Positions 13,029 to 20,134 of a stretch of 32,448 nucleotides of DNA are shown piece by piece. The notes below the pieces were generated by a model, which ran no database searches, was not told where the DNA came from, and was given only the letters and a program-made list of their open reading frames with translations. The position numbers and the translations under genes are program-made. The stretch covers positions 1 through 32,448 of the IMG/VR virus record IMGVR_UViG_3300025508_000004; one strand, written 5' to 3'. Origin of the DNA: a virus. Position 1 is the stretch's first letter. Every line of letters starts with the position of its first letter.

Positions 13029-13057
13029 GGCTCAGCATTGCGCTGAGCCTATTTTTT
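13029..13057 (+). terminator. Rho-independent terminator after the replication operon
   Basis: GGCTCAGC (13029-13036) pairs with GCTGAGCC (13042-13049) around ATTGC. TATTTTTT follows (T run 13052-13057). It separates the early replication block from the packaging genes. The 117-nt gap 12976-13092 otherwise holds only the leader of the small terminase gene (GAGGTGAG ribosome site). Confidence 0.9.
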
Positions 13058-13092
13058 GAGTATCGTGTAGTTGAAGTTATGAGAGGTGAGAG

Positions 13093-13554
13093 ATGGGCAA
13101 AAGCAGAACAGTCAGCATAGCCATCATGGAAAAGATTGTTGACCGCTTAGCGCACGGCGAAACATTAGTTGACATTACCAAAGACGAGAAGATGCCAACA
13201 TACCGGGCAGTGACAAGAGCAGTCGCTGGGGATGATGAGATGTGGGAGTTGTATCGCAAGGGGCGTATCTTGCAGGCGGAGTATTATGCAGATCGTTTGA
13301 ATGGATTGGCGATGGAGCCGTTGCCAAAAGGTTTAGATGTCCGCGAGCTAAACGCAGAGGTCAACAGACGCAGACTTGAGATCGATACGTTGAAGTGGAC
13401 TACAGCACGCAACCAGCCATTCGGTATTCGTGATAAGAAAGAGGATCAACCGCAAGCGCAAACCTTTACGATTAGTTGGGCTGGCAATGATGTTGAGGTA
13501 ACGGCAACGCCGGAGAAGCAGCAGGAAGAGAAGCAGCATGTTGTTAAGCATTAG
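13093..13554 (+). CDS. terS: Terminase small subunit
   Basis: The 153-residue protein has an N-terminal helix-turn-helix (about 10-45: AIMEKIVDRLAHGETLVDIT, then MPTYRAVTRAVAG). A helical core WELYRKGRILQAEYYADRL follows, then RRRLEIDTLKWTTARNQPFG. These are the signature segments of Sf6/P22-type small terminases, which recognise the packaging site on phage DNA and load the large subunit. The C-terminal tail is Gln/Glu/Lys-rich and probably disordered. It is the first gene after the terminator. The large subunit starts 471 nt downstream, with an unusually long mostly non-coding interval between. Confidence 0.88.
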   Translation: MGKSRTVSIAIMEKIVDRLAHGETLVDITKDEKMPTYRAVTRAVAGDDEMWELYRKGRILQAEYYADRLNGLAMEPLPKGLDVRELNAEVNRRRLEIDTLKWTTARNQPFGIRDKKEDQPQAQTFTISWAGNDVEVTATPEKQQEEKQHVVKH

Positions 13555-13729
13555 CTCAAATGATGTGTATATCACACGTCCTGCCTGTCCGATCTACGCG
13601 CGTGAGGCAGGCGGCCTGATCTGCCTCGGCACCGGGGCTGATCAGGCGGGGCAGGCACAACATCTTGTGGTTTGCAAAAACTGCATGGCTTCTCCAGAAA
13701 CTTTTGCGTGTAAAAACAATGTGTTATAG
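13538..13729 (+). CDS. Doubtful small ORF overlapping terS end
   Basis: The frame could encode 63 residues (MLLSISSNDVYITRPACPIY...) with five cysteines, including CKNC and a final TFAC, which might bind zinc. A purine-rich stretch (GAAGAGAAG) lies just upstream of the ATG, and the start overlaps the terS end by 17 nt. Against it: the G/C-rich middle is explained by long RNA-like stems (see the structured element) and its codon use is unlike neighbouring genes. It is kept at low confidence. Confidence 0.3.
   Translation: MLLSISSNDVYITRPACPIYAREAGGLICLGTGADQAGQAQHLVVCKNCMASPETFACKNNVL
13564..13669 (+). other. Structured interval between terS and terL, possible ncRNA or packaging site
   Basis: Several stems are visible in about 100 bases. 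GCCTGATC (13614-13621) pairs with GATCAGGC (13640-13647), and the stem continues with five further pairs after one mismatch. CCTGCC (13580-13585) can pair with GGCAGG at 13606-13611 or at 13650-13655, the latter enclosing the long stem. CACAA/TTGTG (13656-13669) forms a further hairpin. The segment is more G/C-rich than its surroundings. It could be a cis RNA element, an sRNA, or the pac/cos region that terminases use; no strong T run follows. Confidence 0.45.
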
Positions 13730-13855
13730 AATATTTAACATAATAACTATTATGCGCCATGGGGTTAGCCATGCATTTTGCGCAACCCAGACCCCCACCC
13801 CCCGCCGAAACGCCCGCCACCTGTATATACGTATATCACCCTTGGAGATGGGACC
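13704..13855 (+). promoter_or_regulatory. Candidate late promoter and palindromes upstream of terL
   Basis: TTGCGT (13704-13709), a 17-nt spacer and TAGAAT (13727-13732) form a plausible sigma70-type promoter. It is followed by a perfect inverted repeat CATAATA-AC-TATTATG (13739-13754), a hairpin CATGG/CCATG (13758-13773), a C-rich tract (about 13790-13818) and a 12-bp palindrome ATATACGTATAT (13825-13836). The interval is otherwise non-coding. It may control late transcription or hold the packaging site. Confidence 0.45.
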
Positions 13856-14029
13856 GTGACTGACACTGGCCTCTTCAACCATATCACACAACTGCGCCAC
13901 CTTGTCGTCAACGCAGAAAGCGCCACAGCCCAATATGAAGCAGCGGTCTTGCTTTTAGATTTATATGAAACCATACTAGAGCAGAACGGGCTGCTTATAT
14001 TTTCAAATGGAGGGTATACCAAGCATTGA
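13856..14029 (+). CDS. Small helical protein directly upstream of terL
   Basis: The start is taken as GTG 13856 with GGAG at 13844-13847 (8-nt spacing), giving 57 residues (MTDTGLFNHITQLRHLVVNA...). The open frame runs further up, but that part would translate a C-rich tract into Pro-rich sequence and is unlikely. The protein is helical (ESATAQYEAAVLLLDLYETI), with a short hydrophilic tail. Its stop overlaps the TTG start of terL by 3 nt, so translation is probably coupled. Function is unknown; a terminase or packaging accessory role is an inference from position. Confidence 0.55.
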   Translation: MTDTGLFNHITQLRHLVVNAESATAQYEAAVLLLDLYETILEQNGLLIFSNGGYTKH

Positions 14030-15303
14030 CGCATATTGAGATACCATATGATCCGCGTCCATTGCAGATGGAACTGCACAACGAGATGCAGGTAAAGCGT
14101 TGGGGTGTTGTTGTGTGCCATCGTCGGTTTGGCAAGACTGTCTGGGCGATCAATCATATTTTGCGGGATGCGTTATTATCTGCCAAGCCGAACCCCCGGT
14201 ATGCCTACATGGCACCCACCTATCGTCAGGCGAAGAATGTAGCTTGGGATTATATAAAACAATTTGCGGGTGGCATACCGAATGTGAAGTTTCACGAGAC
14301 TGAATTGCGGTGCGATCTGCCGACAGGCGCGAGGATTTCGTTGCTTGGTGCTGAAAATCCTGACAGCCTGCGCGGTATTTACCTTGACGGCTGCGTAATG
14401 GACGAGGTTGCCGACATGCCTGAGAGCGTGTTTCCAGAGGTTATTCGTCCTGCCTTGTCTGATCGGAAGGGCTGGTGCGTGTTTGTTGGTACGCCGAAGG
14501 GGCATAATGCGTTTCATGAGGTGTATGAGCAGAGCGTTGCGAATGATGATTGGTTGACTGCGATTTACAAGGCGAGCGAGACGGGGATCTTGGACGACGA
14601 GGAATTGTCGGCTGCGCGGCAGATGATGTCTGCGGATCAGTATGCGCAGGAATTTGAGTGTAGTTGGAATGCAAATGTTCCGGGTGCGATTTATGGCGGC
14701 GAGTTAGAGGTATCGTTGCGGGAGGGTCGGATTTGCAATGTTCCGTATGATCCGAGCCAGCGTGTTGATACGTGGTGGGATTTGGGTGTTGGGGATAGCA
14801 CGGCGATTTGGTTTACGCAGAGTGTGGGTCGTGCTGTTCATGTGATTGATTTTTATGAGAACAGAAATCAGGGTTTGCCTCATTATTGTCAGATATTGAA
14901 TGCGAAGAATTATTTGTATGGGACGCATAATGCGCCGCATGACATTGAGGTGCGTGAGTTGGGGACTGGGAAGTCTAGGCGGGAGACGGCTTGGGATTTG
15001 GGATTGAATTTTCGTGTTGTGCCTAAGTTGCCGTTAGAGGATGGGATACATGCGGCGCAGATGTTGCTGCCGCGTTTGTGGTTTGATCGTGAGAGGTGCA
15101 AGGATGGTTTGGATGCTTTGCGGCAGTATCATCGGGCTTATAATGATAAGACTAGAAGTTTTCGCGCAAATCCTGTACATGATTGGAGTAGCCATGCATC
15201 AGATGCGTTTCGGTATTTTGCTGTGGGGCTGCGAGAGGGTGGTGATCGATCAAGGCCACCGCAAAGGCAAGCGGTTATGGAGTATGACCCATTTGCAGCA
15301 TAG
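14026..15303 (+). CDS. terL: Terminase large subunit (packaging ATPase-nuclease)
   Basis: The 425-residue protein has an ATPase domain with Walker A CHRRFGKT (31-38, K37), the coupling segment YMAPTYRQAK (61-70), and Walker B GCVMDEVAD with D126/E127. A nuclease domain follows with acidic residues at D252 (TWWDLGVGDSTA) and D393 (SSHASDAFRY). It pumps DNA into the prohead through the portal and cuts it. The start is TTG 14026, overlapping the stop of the preceding small gene; GGAGGG lies about 11 nt upstream and no nearer ATG fits before the conserved N-terminus. The strand here is notably G/T-rich. Family: short, Terminase_6-like large subunits of podoviruses. Confidence 0.93.
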   Translation: MTHIEIPYDPRPLQMELHNEMQVKRWGVVVCHRRFGKTVWAINHILRDALLSAKPNPRYAYMAPTYRQAKNVAWDYIKQFAGGIPNVKFHETELRCDLPTGARISLLGAENPDSLRGIYLDGCVMDEVADMPESVFPEVIRPALSDRKGWCVFVGTPKGHNAFHEVYEQSVANDDWLTAIYKASETGILDDEELSAARQMMSADQYAQEFECSWNANVPGAIYGGELEVSLREGRICNVPYDPSQRVDTWWDLGVGDSTAIWFTQSVGRAVHVIDFYENRNQGLPHYCQILNAKNYLYGTHNAPHDIEVRELGTGKSRRETAWDLGLNFRVVPKLPLEDGIHAAQMLLPRLWFDRERCKDGLDALRQYHRAYNDKTRSFRANPVHDWSSHASDAFRYFAVGLREGGDRSRPPQRQAVMEYDPFAA

Positions 15304-15313
15304 GAGATAGATA

Positions 15314-15802
15314 ATGGCTTGGTATGATAGTTTTTTTGGCGGCTCTAAGGAGACGGACCAGTCAAAGGAAAAGACGGGTTTATCTGCTATAGCGAGCGAC
15401 ATTGCTAGGGATGTTTCTATTGGCATTAAGACGTTTGGTCAAAGTTCTGAGCAGCAGGCTCAGACTATGAAAGAGATGGGTTATACTGATGCTGAGGTAA
15501 AGGCTTATCAGGAGCAAACGGCGCAGACGGCTGAGCGGCAAAGGTCTATGATGAGTTCTGGGGATAGGGATAGGGATAGAACGACACCTGCTGTTGAAAC
15601 TGCGCCTGCCACGACTGTTCCGGCTGTTGCGGAGGTTGATATTGGTGTTCCGAAGGGAGCGCGTCCTGCGGGTGTAGTTGAGGAAGCGACGAGGGAAGCT
15701 GGGAAGCGCGGTCGTCGTGGAACGATTGCAACGGGTGCGCGTGGTTTATTGCGCGAGCCGGAAACGGCGGCTCGGCGATCTTTGATGGGATTGATTACAT
15801 GA
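15314..15802 (+). CDS. Hypothetical protein between terminase and portal
   Basis: The 162-residue protein starts MAWYDSFFGGSKETDQSKEK. It has a helical middle (30-75, rich in Gln and Ala), a low-complexity part (GDRDRDR and PAVETAPATTVPAVAEVDIG) and a basic tail TIATGARGLL...RRSLMGLIT. The tail resembles that of small virion-associated proteins found near portal genes in marine podoviruses, from memory. It also contains RQRSMMSSG, related to the KSMM tails of the small basic proteins at 5505 and 6606. It has no recognised domain. Its place suggests a head-assembly or portal-associated role. Confidence 0.7.
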   Translation: MAWYDSFFGGSKETDQSKEKTGLSAIASDIARDVSIGIKTFGQSSEQQAQTMKEMGYTDAEVKAYQEQTAQTAERQRSMMSSGDRDRDRTTPAVETAPATTVPAVAEVDIGVPKGARPAGVVEEATREAGKRGRRGTIATGARGLLREPETAARRSLMGLIT

Positions 15803-15996
15803 TAAGGTTGCCGCAGCAAATTGCGGGGATGATGGGAAGGCAGGCTATGCAGCCAGCGCAGATGAAGGTTGCTCAGACTGTTGATCCTTTGGAGCGGCTG
15901 CAGCAGCGCATGGCGGGTCGGACGCTTGGCGGTGCGTTAGAGGGTGTTAAGAAGAAAGAAACCAGCAGTTTGCTAAATATGTTTGGGGTGAAGTAA
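15799..15996 (+). CDS. Small hypothetical protein upstream of portal
   Basis: The 65-residue protein (MIRLPQQIAGMMGRQAMQPA...) is rich in Met, Gln and Arg and probably helical, ending SSLLNMFGVK. It overlaps the preceding gene by 4 nt (ATGA), and its stop overlaps the portal start by one base (TAATG), so it is expressed with the head genes. No motif is recognised. It could be a small head or connector accessory protein; the tight spacing is the main evidence that it is real. Confidence 0.65.
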   Translation: MIRLPQQIAGMMGRQAMQPAQMKVAQTVDPLERLQQRMAGRTLGGALEGVKKKETSSLLNMFGVK

Positions 15997-17588
15997 TGGC
16001 ACAGGTATCGCCTATTGTTACGCAGTTAGAGCGCCGTTATAAGACGTTGCAGTCGCAGCGGTCTAACTGGGAGAAGCATTGGCAGGAGTTGGCTGATTAT
16101 ATGTTGCCGCGTAAGGCTGACATTACGAAAAAGCGGACGCAGGGCGATAAGCGGACTGAGTTGATTTATGACGGGACGGCTATTCATGCTGTTGAGTTGT
16201 TAGCGTCTTCATTGCATGGGATGCTGACGTCGCCGAGTACGCCTTGGTTTTCTATGCGGTATCGTGATCCGGCGTTACAGCAGAACGATGAGGCGAATGA
16301 GTGGTTAGAGTTGTGCATGGATCAGATGTATCAGGCGTTTAACCGTTCCAACTTTCAGCAAGAGATACATGAGTTGTATTATGACTTGGTCGTGTTTGGC
16401 ACGGCTGCGTTTTATGTTGAGGGCGACAATGATGGTTTGCGGTTTAGTTCGCGCCACATTGCGGAGATAATGATTTCCGAGGATGCCGAGGGCCGCGTTG
16501 ATACGGTGTATCGTAAGTTTAAAATGACGGCGCGTTCATTGATTATGCGTTTTGGCGAAGAGAATATGCCGCGATCTGTATTGTCTGACATGAAAACAGA
16601 TCCGTATAAGGAGCATGAGATTATTCATGCAGTATTCCCGCGCAGGGAGACGAAAGGTCGGACTGCCAAGAATAAACCGATTGCATCGGTGTATTATCAT
16701 CAGGGTGCCAAGCATTTAATTAGCGAAGGTGGGTTTGATGATTTTCCGTTTATGGTACCGCGATTTGTTAAAGACAGCGTAAGCATATATGGGCGCTCGC
16801 CTGCCATGACTGCTTTGCCTGATGTAAAGATGGTCAACAAGATGTCAGAGGTAACGATTAGGGCGGCGCAGAAGCAGATTGACCCGCCGTTGATGGTTCC
16901 TGATGATGGGTTTATGATGCCTATACGGACAACGCCGGGGTCATTGAATTTTTATCGATCCGGCACGCGGGATCGTATGGAGCCGTTGCAGATTGGTGCG
17001 AATAATCCTCTTGGCTTAAACATGGAGGAGCAACGCCGGAATGCTATTCGGCAGGCGTTTTATGTAGATCAGTTGCTGTTGGGGCAGGGTCCGACAATGA
17101 CAGCGACTGAGGTTTTGCAACGCAATGAGGAAAAGATGCGACTTCTTGGGCCTGTTCTCGGTAGGCTCCAGTCTGAGTTGTTGCAGCCTCTTATTTCTCG
17201 TTCATTTGCGCTGCTCCTCCGGGATGGGCTTCTCCCTGCCGCCCCGGAGGAATTACAGGGTCAGGACATTGATATTGAGTATGTATCGCCATTGGCGAAG
17301 GCTCAGAAGCTGACTGACTTGCAATCTGTACTGCGTGGATTTGAGGTTCTTGTGCAGTTGGGCGAACTTGCGCCAGTGCAGGATTATATCGATCCAGATC
17401 GTATGGTGCAGTATTTGGTTGAAACGACTGGTATGCCTGCGCGTATTATTCGCAGTAATGATGAGATTGCGCAGTTACGCCGTCAGCAGGCGGCGGCTCA
17501 GCAGGCACAGGCTGCTCAGCAGCAGGAGCTAGTTGACGCGCAGGTTGCGCAGCAGACAGCGCCAATGGTTAAGGCATTGAGCGGATGA
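15996..17588 (+). CDS. Portal / head-to-tail connector protein
   Basis: The 530-residue protein matches the head-tail connector family of podoviruses (PF12236-like). N-terminal ERRYKTLQSQRSNWEKHWQE and LADYMLPRKADITKKRTQGD are characteristic, as is the helical core with SSLHGMLTSPSTPWF. The C-terminal part (about 480-525) is Gln/Ala-rich coiled coil. Twelve copies would form the ring at one vertex through which DNA enters and leaves and to which the tail tubular proteins bind. Length is in the usual range (500-560). The next gene overlaps by 4 nt. Confidence 0.92.
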   Translation: MAQVSPIVTQLERRYKTLQSQRSNWEKHWQELADYMLPRKADITKKRTQGDKRTELIYDGTAIHAVELLASSLHGMLTSPSTPWFSMRYRDPALQQNDEANEWLELCMDQMYQAFNRSNFQQEIHELYYDLVVFGTAAFYVEGDNDGLRFSSRHIAEIMISEDAEGRVDTVYRKFKMTARSLIMRFGEENMPRSVLSDMKTDPYKEHEIIHAVFPRRETKGRTAKNKPIASVYYHQGAKHLISEGGFDDFPFMVPRFVKDSVSIYGRSPAMTALPDVKMVNKMSEVTIRAAQKQIDPPLMVPDDGFMMPIRTTPGSLNFYRSGTRDRMEPLQIGANNPLGLNMEEQRRNAIRQAFYVDQLLLGQGPTMTATEVLQRNEEKMRLLGPVLGRLQSELLQPLISRSFALLLRDGLLPAAPEELQGQDIDIEYVSPLAKAQKLTDLQSVLRGFEVLVQLGELAPVQDYIDPDRMVQYLVETTGMPARIIRSNDEIAQLRRQQAAAQQAQAAQQQELVDAQVAQQTAPMVKALSG

Positions 17589-17794
17589 ACAGACTAGATG
17601 AATTAAAGCTGGCATATAGGCGGACGTTTAACACGGACGATGGCGAGCAAGTTTTGAGTGATCTTAAAAAGCGTTTTGCTTTTGAGACAACCACGTTTTC
17701 GGGCGATCCTTATCAATCAGCATTTAATGAAGGGCAGCGAGCAGCAGTGCTGCTGATCGTCCGTATGCTGTCCGAAGAGAAGGAAATCACATGA
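17585..17794 (+). CDS. Bbp19-like small head protein
   Basis: The 69-residue protein (MNRLDELKLAYRRTFNTDDG...) resembles the Bbp19 family, which sits between portal and scaffold genes of podoviruses. Supporting details are the LAYRRTFNTDDGEQVLSDLK helix, the central ETTTFSGDPYQSAFNEGQRAA segment and the final helix. The family function is not established. It overlaps both neighbours by 4 nt (ATGA), so it is produced together with portal and scaffold. Confidence 0.75.
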   Translation: MNRLDELKLAYRRTFNTDDGEQVLSDLKKRFAFETTTFSGDPYQSAFNEGQRAAVLLIVRMLSEEKEIT

Positions 17795-18594
17795 GCGAAG
17801 AGGCAATCCAAGAAAGTGGATCTCAAGAAGTCGCAAATACTGGCGCAGCGTCAGTAGGATTTTTAGATAGTTTACCAGAAGATTTGCGCAATGAGCCAAG
17901 TTTGCGCAACTTTACTGATCCCGGTTCTTTGGCAAAAAGTTATGTACACGCGCAGCGTATGATCGGCGCGGACAAAATACCGTTGCCCGGCAAGTCTGCA
18001 ACGGATGATGAGTGGCGAGCAGTTTATTCTAGGTTGGGTGCACCAAACGATCCGAGCGAATATGACATTTCGTTTAGTTCTGCGTCTATGGGTGAGAATG
18101 AGATTGCGAGCTTAAAGACGGCTTTACATCAGGCAGGATTGACAAATCGGCAAGCGCAGGCGTTTGCGAATTATTTAGATCAGTCGTACAGCGAAGGTAT
18201 GAGCCAGCGTGAAAGTGCGGCAGAGGATGCACGCTATCAAGGCGAGCAGGAATTGCGTCAAGAGTATGGCAAGGCGTTCGAACAAAAGTTAGAACGTGCG
18301 CAGATGGCGGCTAATGTTTTGTTGGGCGGTACGGAAATCTTTGACGAGATTACGTTGTCAGACGGGCGCATGTTGGGCGATCATCCGGCGATTGTTCGCA
18401 TGTTTGCGTCGTTAGCAGATCAGATTGGGGAAGATAGTTTGGAGGGTCAGACCACTGAAATGATTATGACCCCAGAAGAGGCATCACGTCAAATTGCAGA
18501 GATGACTAGACGAGATGGCCCATATTGGGATAAGATGCACCCAGAGCATGACAGTTACATCAGTCAAGTTCTTGCTCTACGTGAATACTTATAG
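17791..18594 (+). CDS. Scaffolding / capsid assembly protein
   Basis: The 267-residue acidic protein begins with a disordered Ser/Gln/Glu-rich segment. GFLDSLPEDLRNEPSLRNF and SLAKSYVHAQRMIG follow (about 23-60), the pattern of scaffolds in T7-like and cyanophage-like podoviruses, and then helical segments (100-180). The position immediately before the capsid gene is diagnostic. It would assemble the prohead and leave or be degraded at maturation. There is no sign of a protease domain in it. It ends in TAG, and a 128-nt structured leader follows before the capsid gene. Confidence 0.83.
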   Translation: MSEEAIQESGSQEVANTGAASVGFLDSLPEDLRNEPSLRNFTDPGSLAKSYVHAQRMIGADKIPLPGKSATDDEWRAVYSRLGAPNDPSEYDISFSSASMGENEIASLKTALHQAGLTNRQAQAFANYLDQSYSEGMSQRESAAEDARYQGEQELRQEYGKAFEQKLERAQMAANVLLGGTEIFDEITLSDGRMLGDHPAIVRMFASLADQIGEDSLEGQTTEMIMTPEEASRQIAEMTRRDGPYWDKMHPEHDSYISQVLALREYL

Positions 18595-18722
18595 TGGATA
18601 ACCGAGAGGCCCACACACAAGCATGTGCGTCATGCGGAGTGACTGCCCAAGCAGTAAGCAAGACCCCGCAAGGGACAATCGAGCGACATCACCTGTAACC
18701 TTTTCTTAGGAGTTGGAGACAA
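18595..18722 (+). other. Structured leader of the capsid gene, with a possible 25-codon ORF
   Basis: The non-coding 128 nt between scaffold and capsid genes can form several short hairpins. One is ACTGC-CCAA-GCAGT, and another is a CCC/GGG stem closed by the tetraloop GCAA (CCCGCAAGGG). An ORF from ATG 18632 to TAG 18707-18709 would encode 25 residues, and its stop lies in the TAGGAG that precedes the capsid start (18723). It could act in translational control of the very highly expressed capsid gene, or be a processed mRNA 5' end. Confidence 0.4.
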
Positions 18723-19595
18723 ATGTCTACTCAAATTACTACGGCATTCGTCAATCAGTTTTCTTCGAACGTACAGATGCTGTCACAGCAGATGGGTTCA
18801 CTACTGCGCACAGCGGTAGACGTAGAAACTGTTAATGGCGAGAAAGCCTTTTTTGATCAGGTCGGCAGTGCTGCTGCTGTTCTGAGAACTACACGTCATG
18901 CGGATACTCCGCTGATTGATACACCTCACTCTCGTCGCATGGTGACGATGTCTGATTATGAATATGCTGACTTGATCGACGATCAAGACAAAGTTCGCAT
19001 GTTGATCGATCCAACATCAACATACAGCCGCGCTGCTGCTGCTGCTATGGGTCGCGCAATGGATGACGTGATTATCTCTGCTGCTCTTGGCAATGCCAAG
19101 ACTGGTAAAGATGGTGGAACAACAACACCATTCGATACATCAAATCAGCAAATCGGTGTAGGTTCACCGGCGGCTGGTTTGACACTGGCGAAGTTGCTAG
19201 AGGCAAAAGAAATCCTCGACAGCAATGATGTTGATCCATCAATCCCACGTTACATCGTTGTATCACCAAAACAGATCTCTGATTTGTTGGGCGACACAAC
19301 CGTGACATCAAGTGACTTCAACACTGTTAAGGCTTTGGCGCAAGGCGAGCTAAATCAGTTTGTTGGCTTCACATTTATCACGTCAAACCGTTTGGGCGTT
19401 GATAGCTCAGCCTATCGTCGCGTTATTGCATTTGCAATGGACGGCATTAAGCTGGCGATTGGCAAAGAGCCAACTGCTCGCATTGATGAACGCGCAGACA
19501 AATCATATGCAACACAAGTCTACTATTGCCAATCTATTGGGGCGACCCGTATGGAAGAAGCAAAAGTGGTCGAAGTGTTGTGTTCTGAAGCGTAA
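18723..19595 (+). CDS. Major capsid protein
   Basis: The 290-residue protein (MSTQITTAFVNQFSSNVQML...) has the conserved layout of a podovirus coat protein. QMGSLLRTAVDVETVNGEKA and FFDQVG lie near the N-terminus, then MVTMSDYEYADLIDDQDKV, and an Ala-rich helix YSRAAAAAMGRAMDDVIISA. The C-terminal half holds PRYIVVSPKQISDLLG and NQFVGFTFITSN. It is shorter than T7 gp10 (about 345 residues) and fits the Phage_capsid_2-type group better. The HK97-like fold is expected from family knowledge. AGGAGTTGGAGA just upstream gives a strong ribosome site. Confidence 0.88.
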   Translation: MSTQITTAFVNQFSSNVQMLSQQMGSLLRTAVDVETVNGEKAFFDQVGSAAAVLRTTRHADTPLIDTPHSRRMVTMSDYEYADLIDDQDKVRMLIDPTSTYSRAAAAAMGRAMDDVIISAALGNAKTGKDGGTTTPFDTSNQQIGVGSPAAGLTLAKLLEAKEILDSNDVDPSIPRYIVVSPKQISDLLGDTTVTSSDFNTVKALAQGELNQFVGFTFITSNRLGVDSSAYRRVIAFAMDGIKLAIGKEPTARIDERADKSYATQVYYCQSIGATRMEEAKVVEVLCSEA

Positions 19596-19607
19596 GGAGT
19601 TTGAACC

Positions 19608-20087
19608 ATGACTACTAAAAATTCTACACTGGTCGAAAACTTCGAAGCGTCTCCGATTGTGATGAACGACGCGCACTTGTTGCACGGCGTAAAGCGCGTT
19701 GCACAAGGCACTATTGCTTTGGCAGCAGGTGACAGCACTGACGACGATGTTGTTATGCTTGCACCAATCCCATCTAACGCATCAATCACAGCTCTGAACA
19801 TTGCTTCAGACTCACTAGGTGGTTCATGCACATTCAATGTTGGTATCTATACAACTGCCGGCGTTGTTAAAGATGAGGATGTTTTTGCGACTGACGTTGC
19901 AGACGGAGCAGTAATGACTGACGTTCGCTTTGAAGCGGCTGACATTAACACATGCGGTCAGCAACTTTACGAACTAGCTGGTGATACGACAGATCCAAAA
20001 GACTACTACTACATTGCTGTGACATTCTCAGCGACTGGTGGTAGTGCTGGTGATATGTCCTTCATCATCGAGTATGTTGTAAACTAA
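19608..20087 (+). CDS. Putative head decoration or head-fibre protein
   Basis: The 159-residue protein directly follows the capsid gene. It is beta-rich, with NVGIYTTAGVVKDEDVFATD and a final YYYIAVTFSATGGSAGDMSF segment ending in IIEYVVN. Small beta-sandwich proteins at this place commonly decorate capsids. Its C-terminal half resembles, in pattern, the C-terminal part of the gp17-like fibre (IDLYAADEGTG... YLYLVGQGGGDATYTAGQF). The start ATG 19608 has AAGGAG at 19593-19598. No enzymatic motif is seen. Assignment rests on position and composition. Confidence 0.65.
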   Translation: MTTKNSTLVENFEASPIVMNDAHLLHGVKRVAQGTIALAAGDSTDDDVVMLAPIPSNASITALNIASDSLGGSCTFNVGIYTTAGVVKDEDVFATDVADGAVMTDVRFEAADINTCGQQLYELAGDTTDPKDYYYIAVTFSATGGSAGDMSFIIEYVVN

Positions 20088-20093
20088 AAAAGC

Positions 20094-20117
20094 GGGGGCG
20101 GGAAACTGCCCCCTCTT
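20094..20117 (+). terminator. G/C-rich hairpin after the head genes
   Basis: GGGGGC (20094-20099) pairs with GCCCCC (20108-20113) around an 8-nt loop; TCTT follows. The A run before it (about 20086-20091) would act as a T tract on the minus strand. On the plus strand it is probably a partial terminator that lowers expression of the tail genes compared with capsid genes. Confidence 0.55.
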
Positions 20118-20134
20118 CCCTTGGGAGATGAAAG

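Noticed and set aside
13056-13083. Promoter TTGAGT - 16 nt - TATGAG before terS
   Set aside because: The -35 lies in the terminator T run and the -10 overlaps the ribosome site, so the transcript would have no leader. Probably chance.
13765-14157. 130-codon minus-strand frame
   Set aside because: It is the complement of the small gene and the start of terL, with Gly-rich translation of the C tract and no ribosome site seen.
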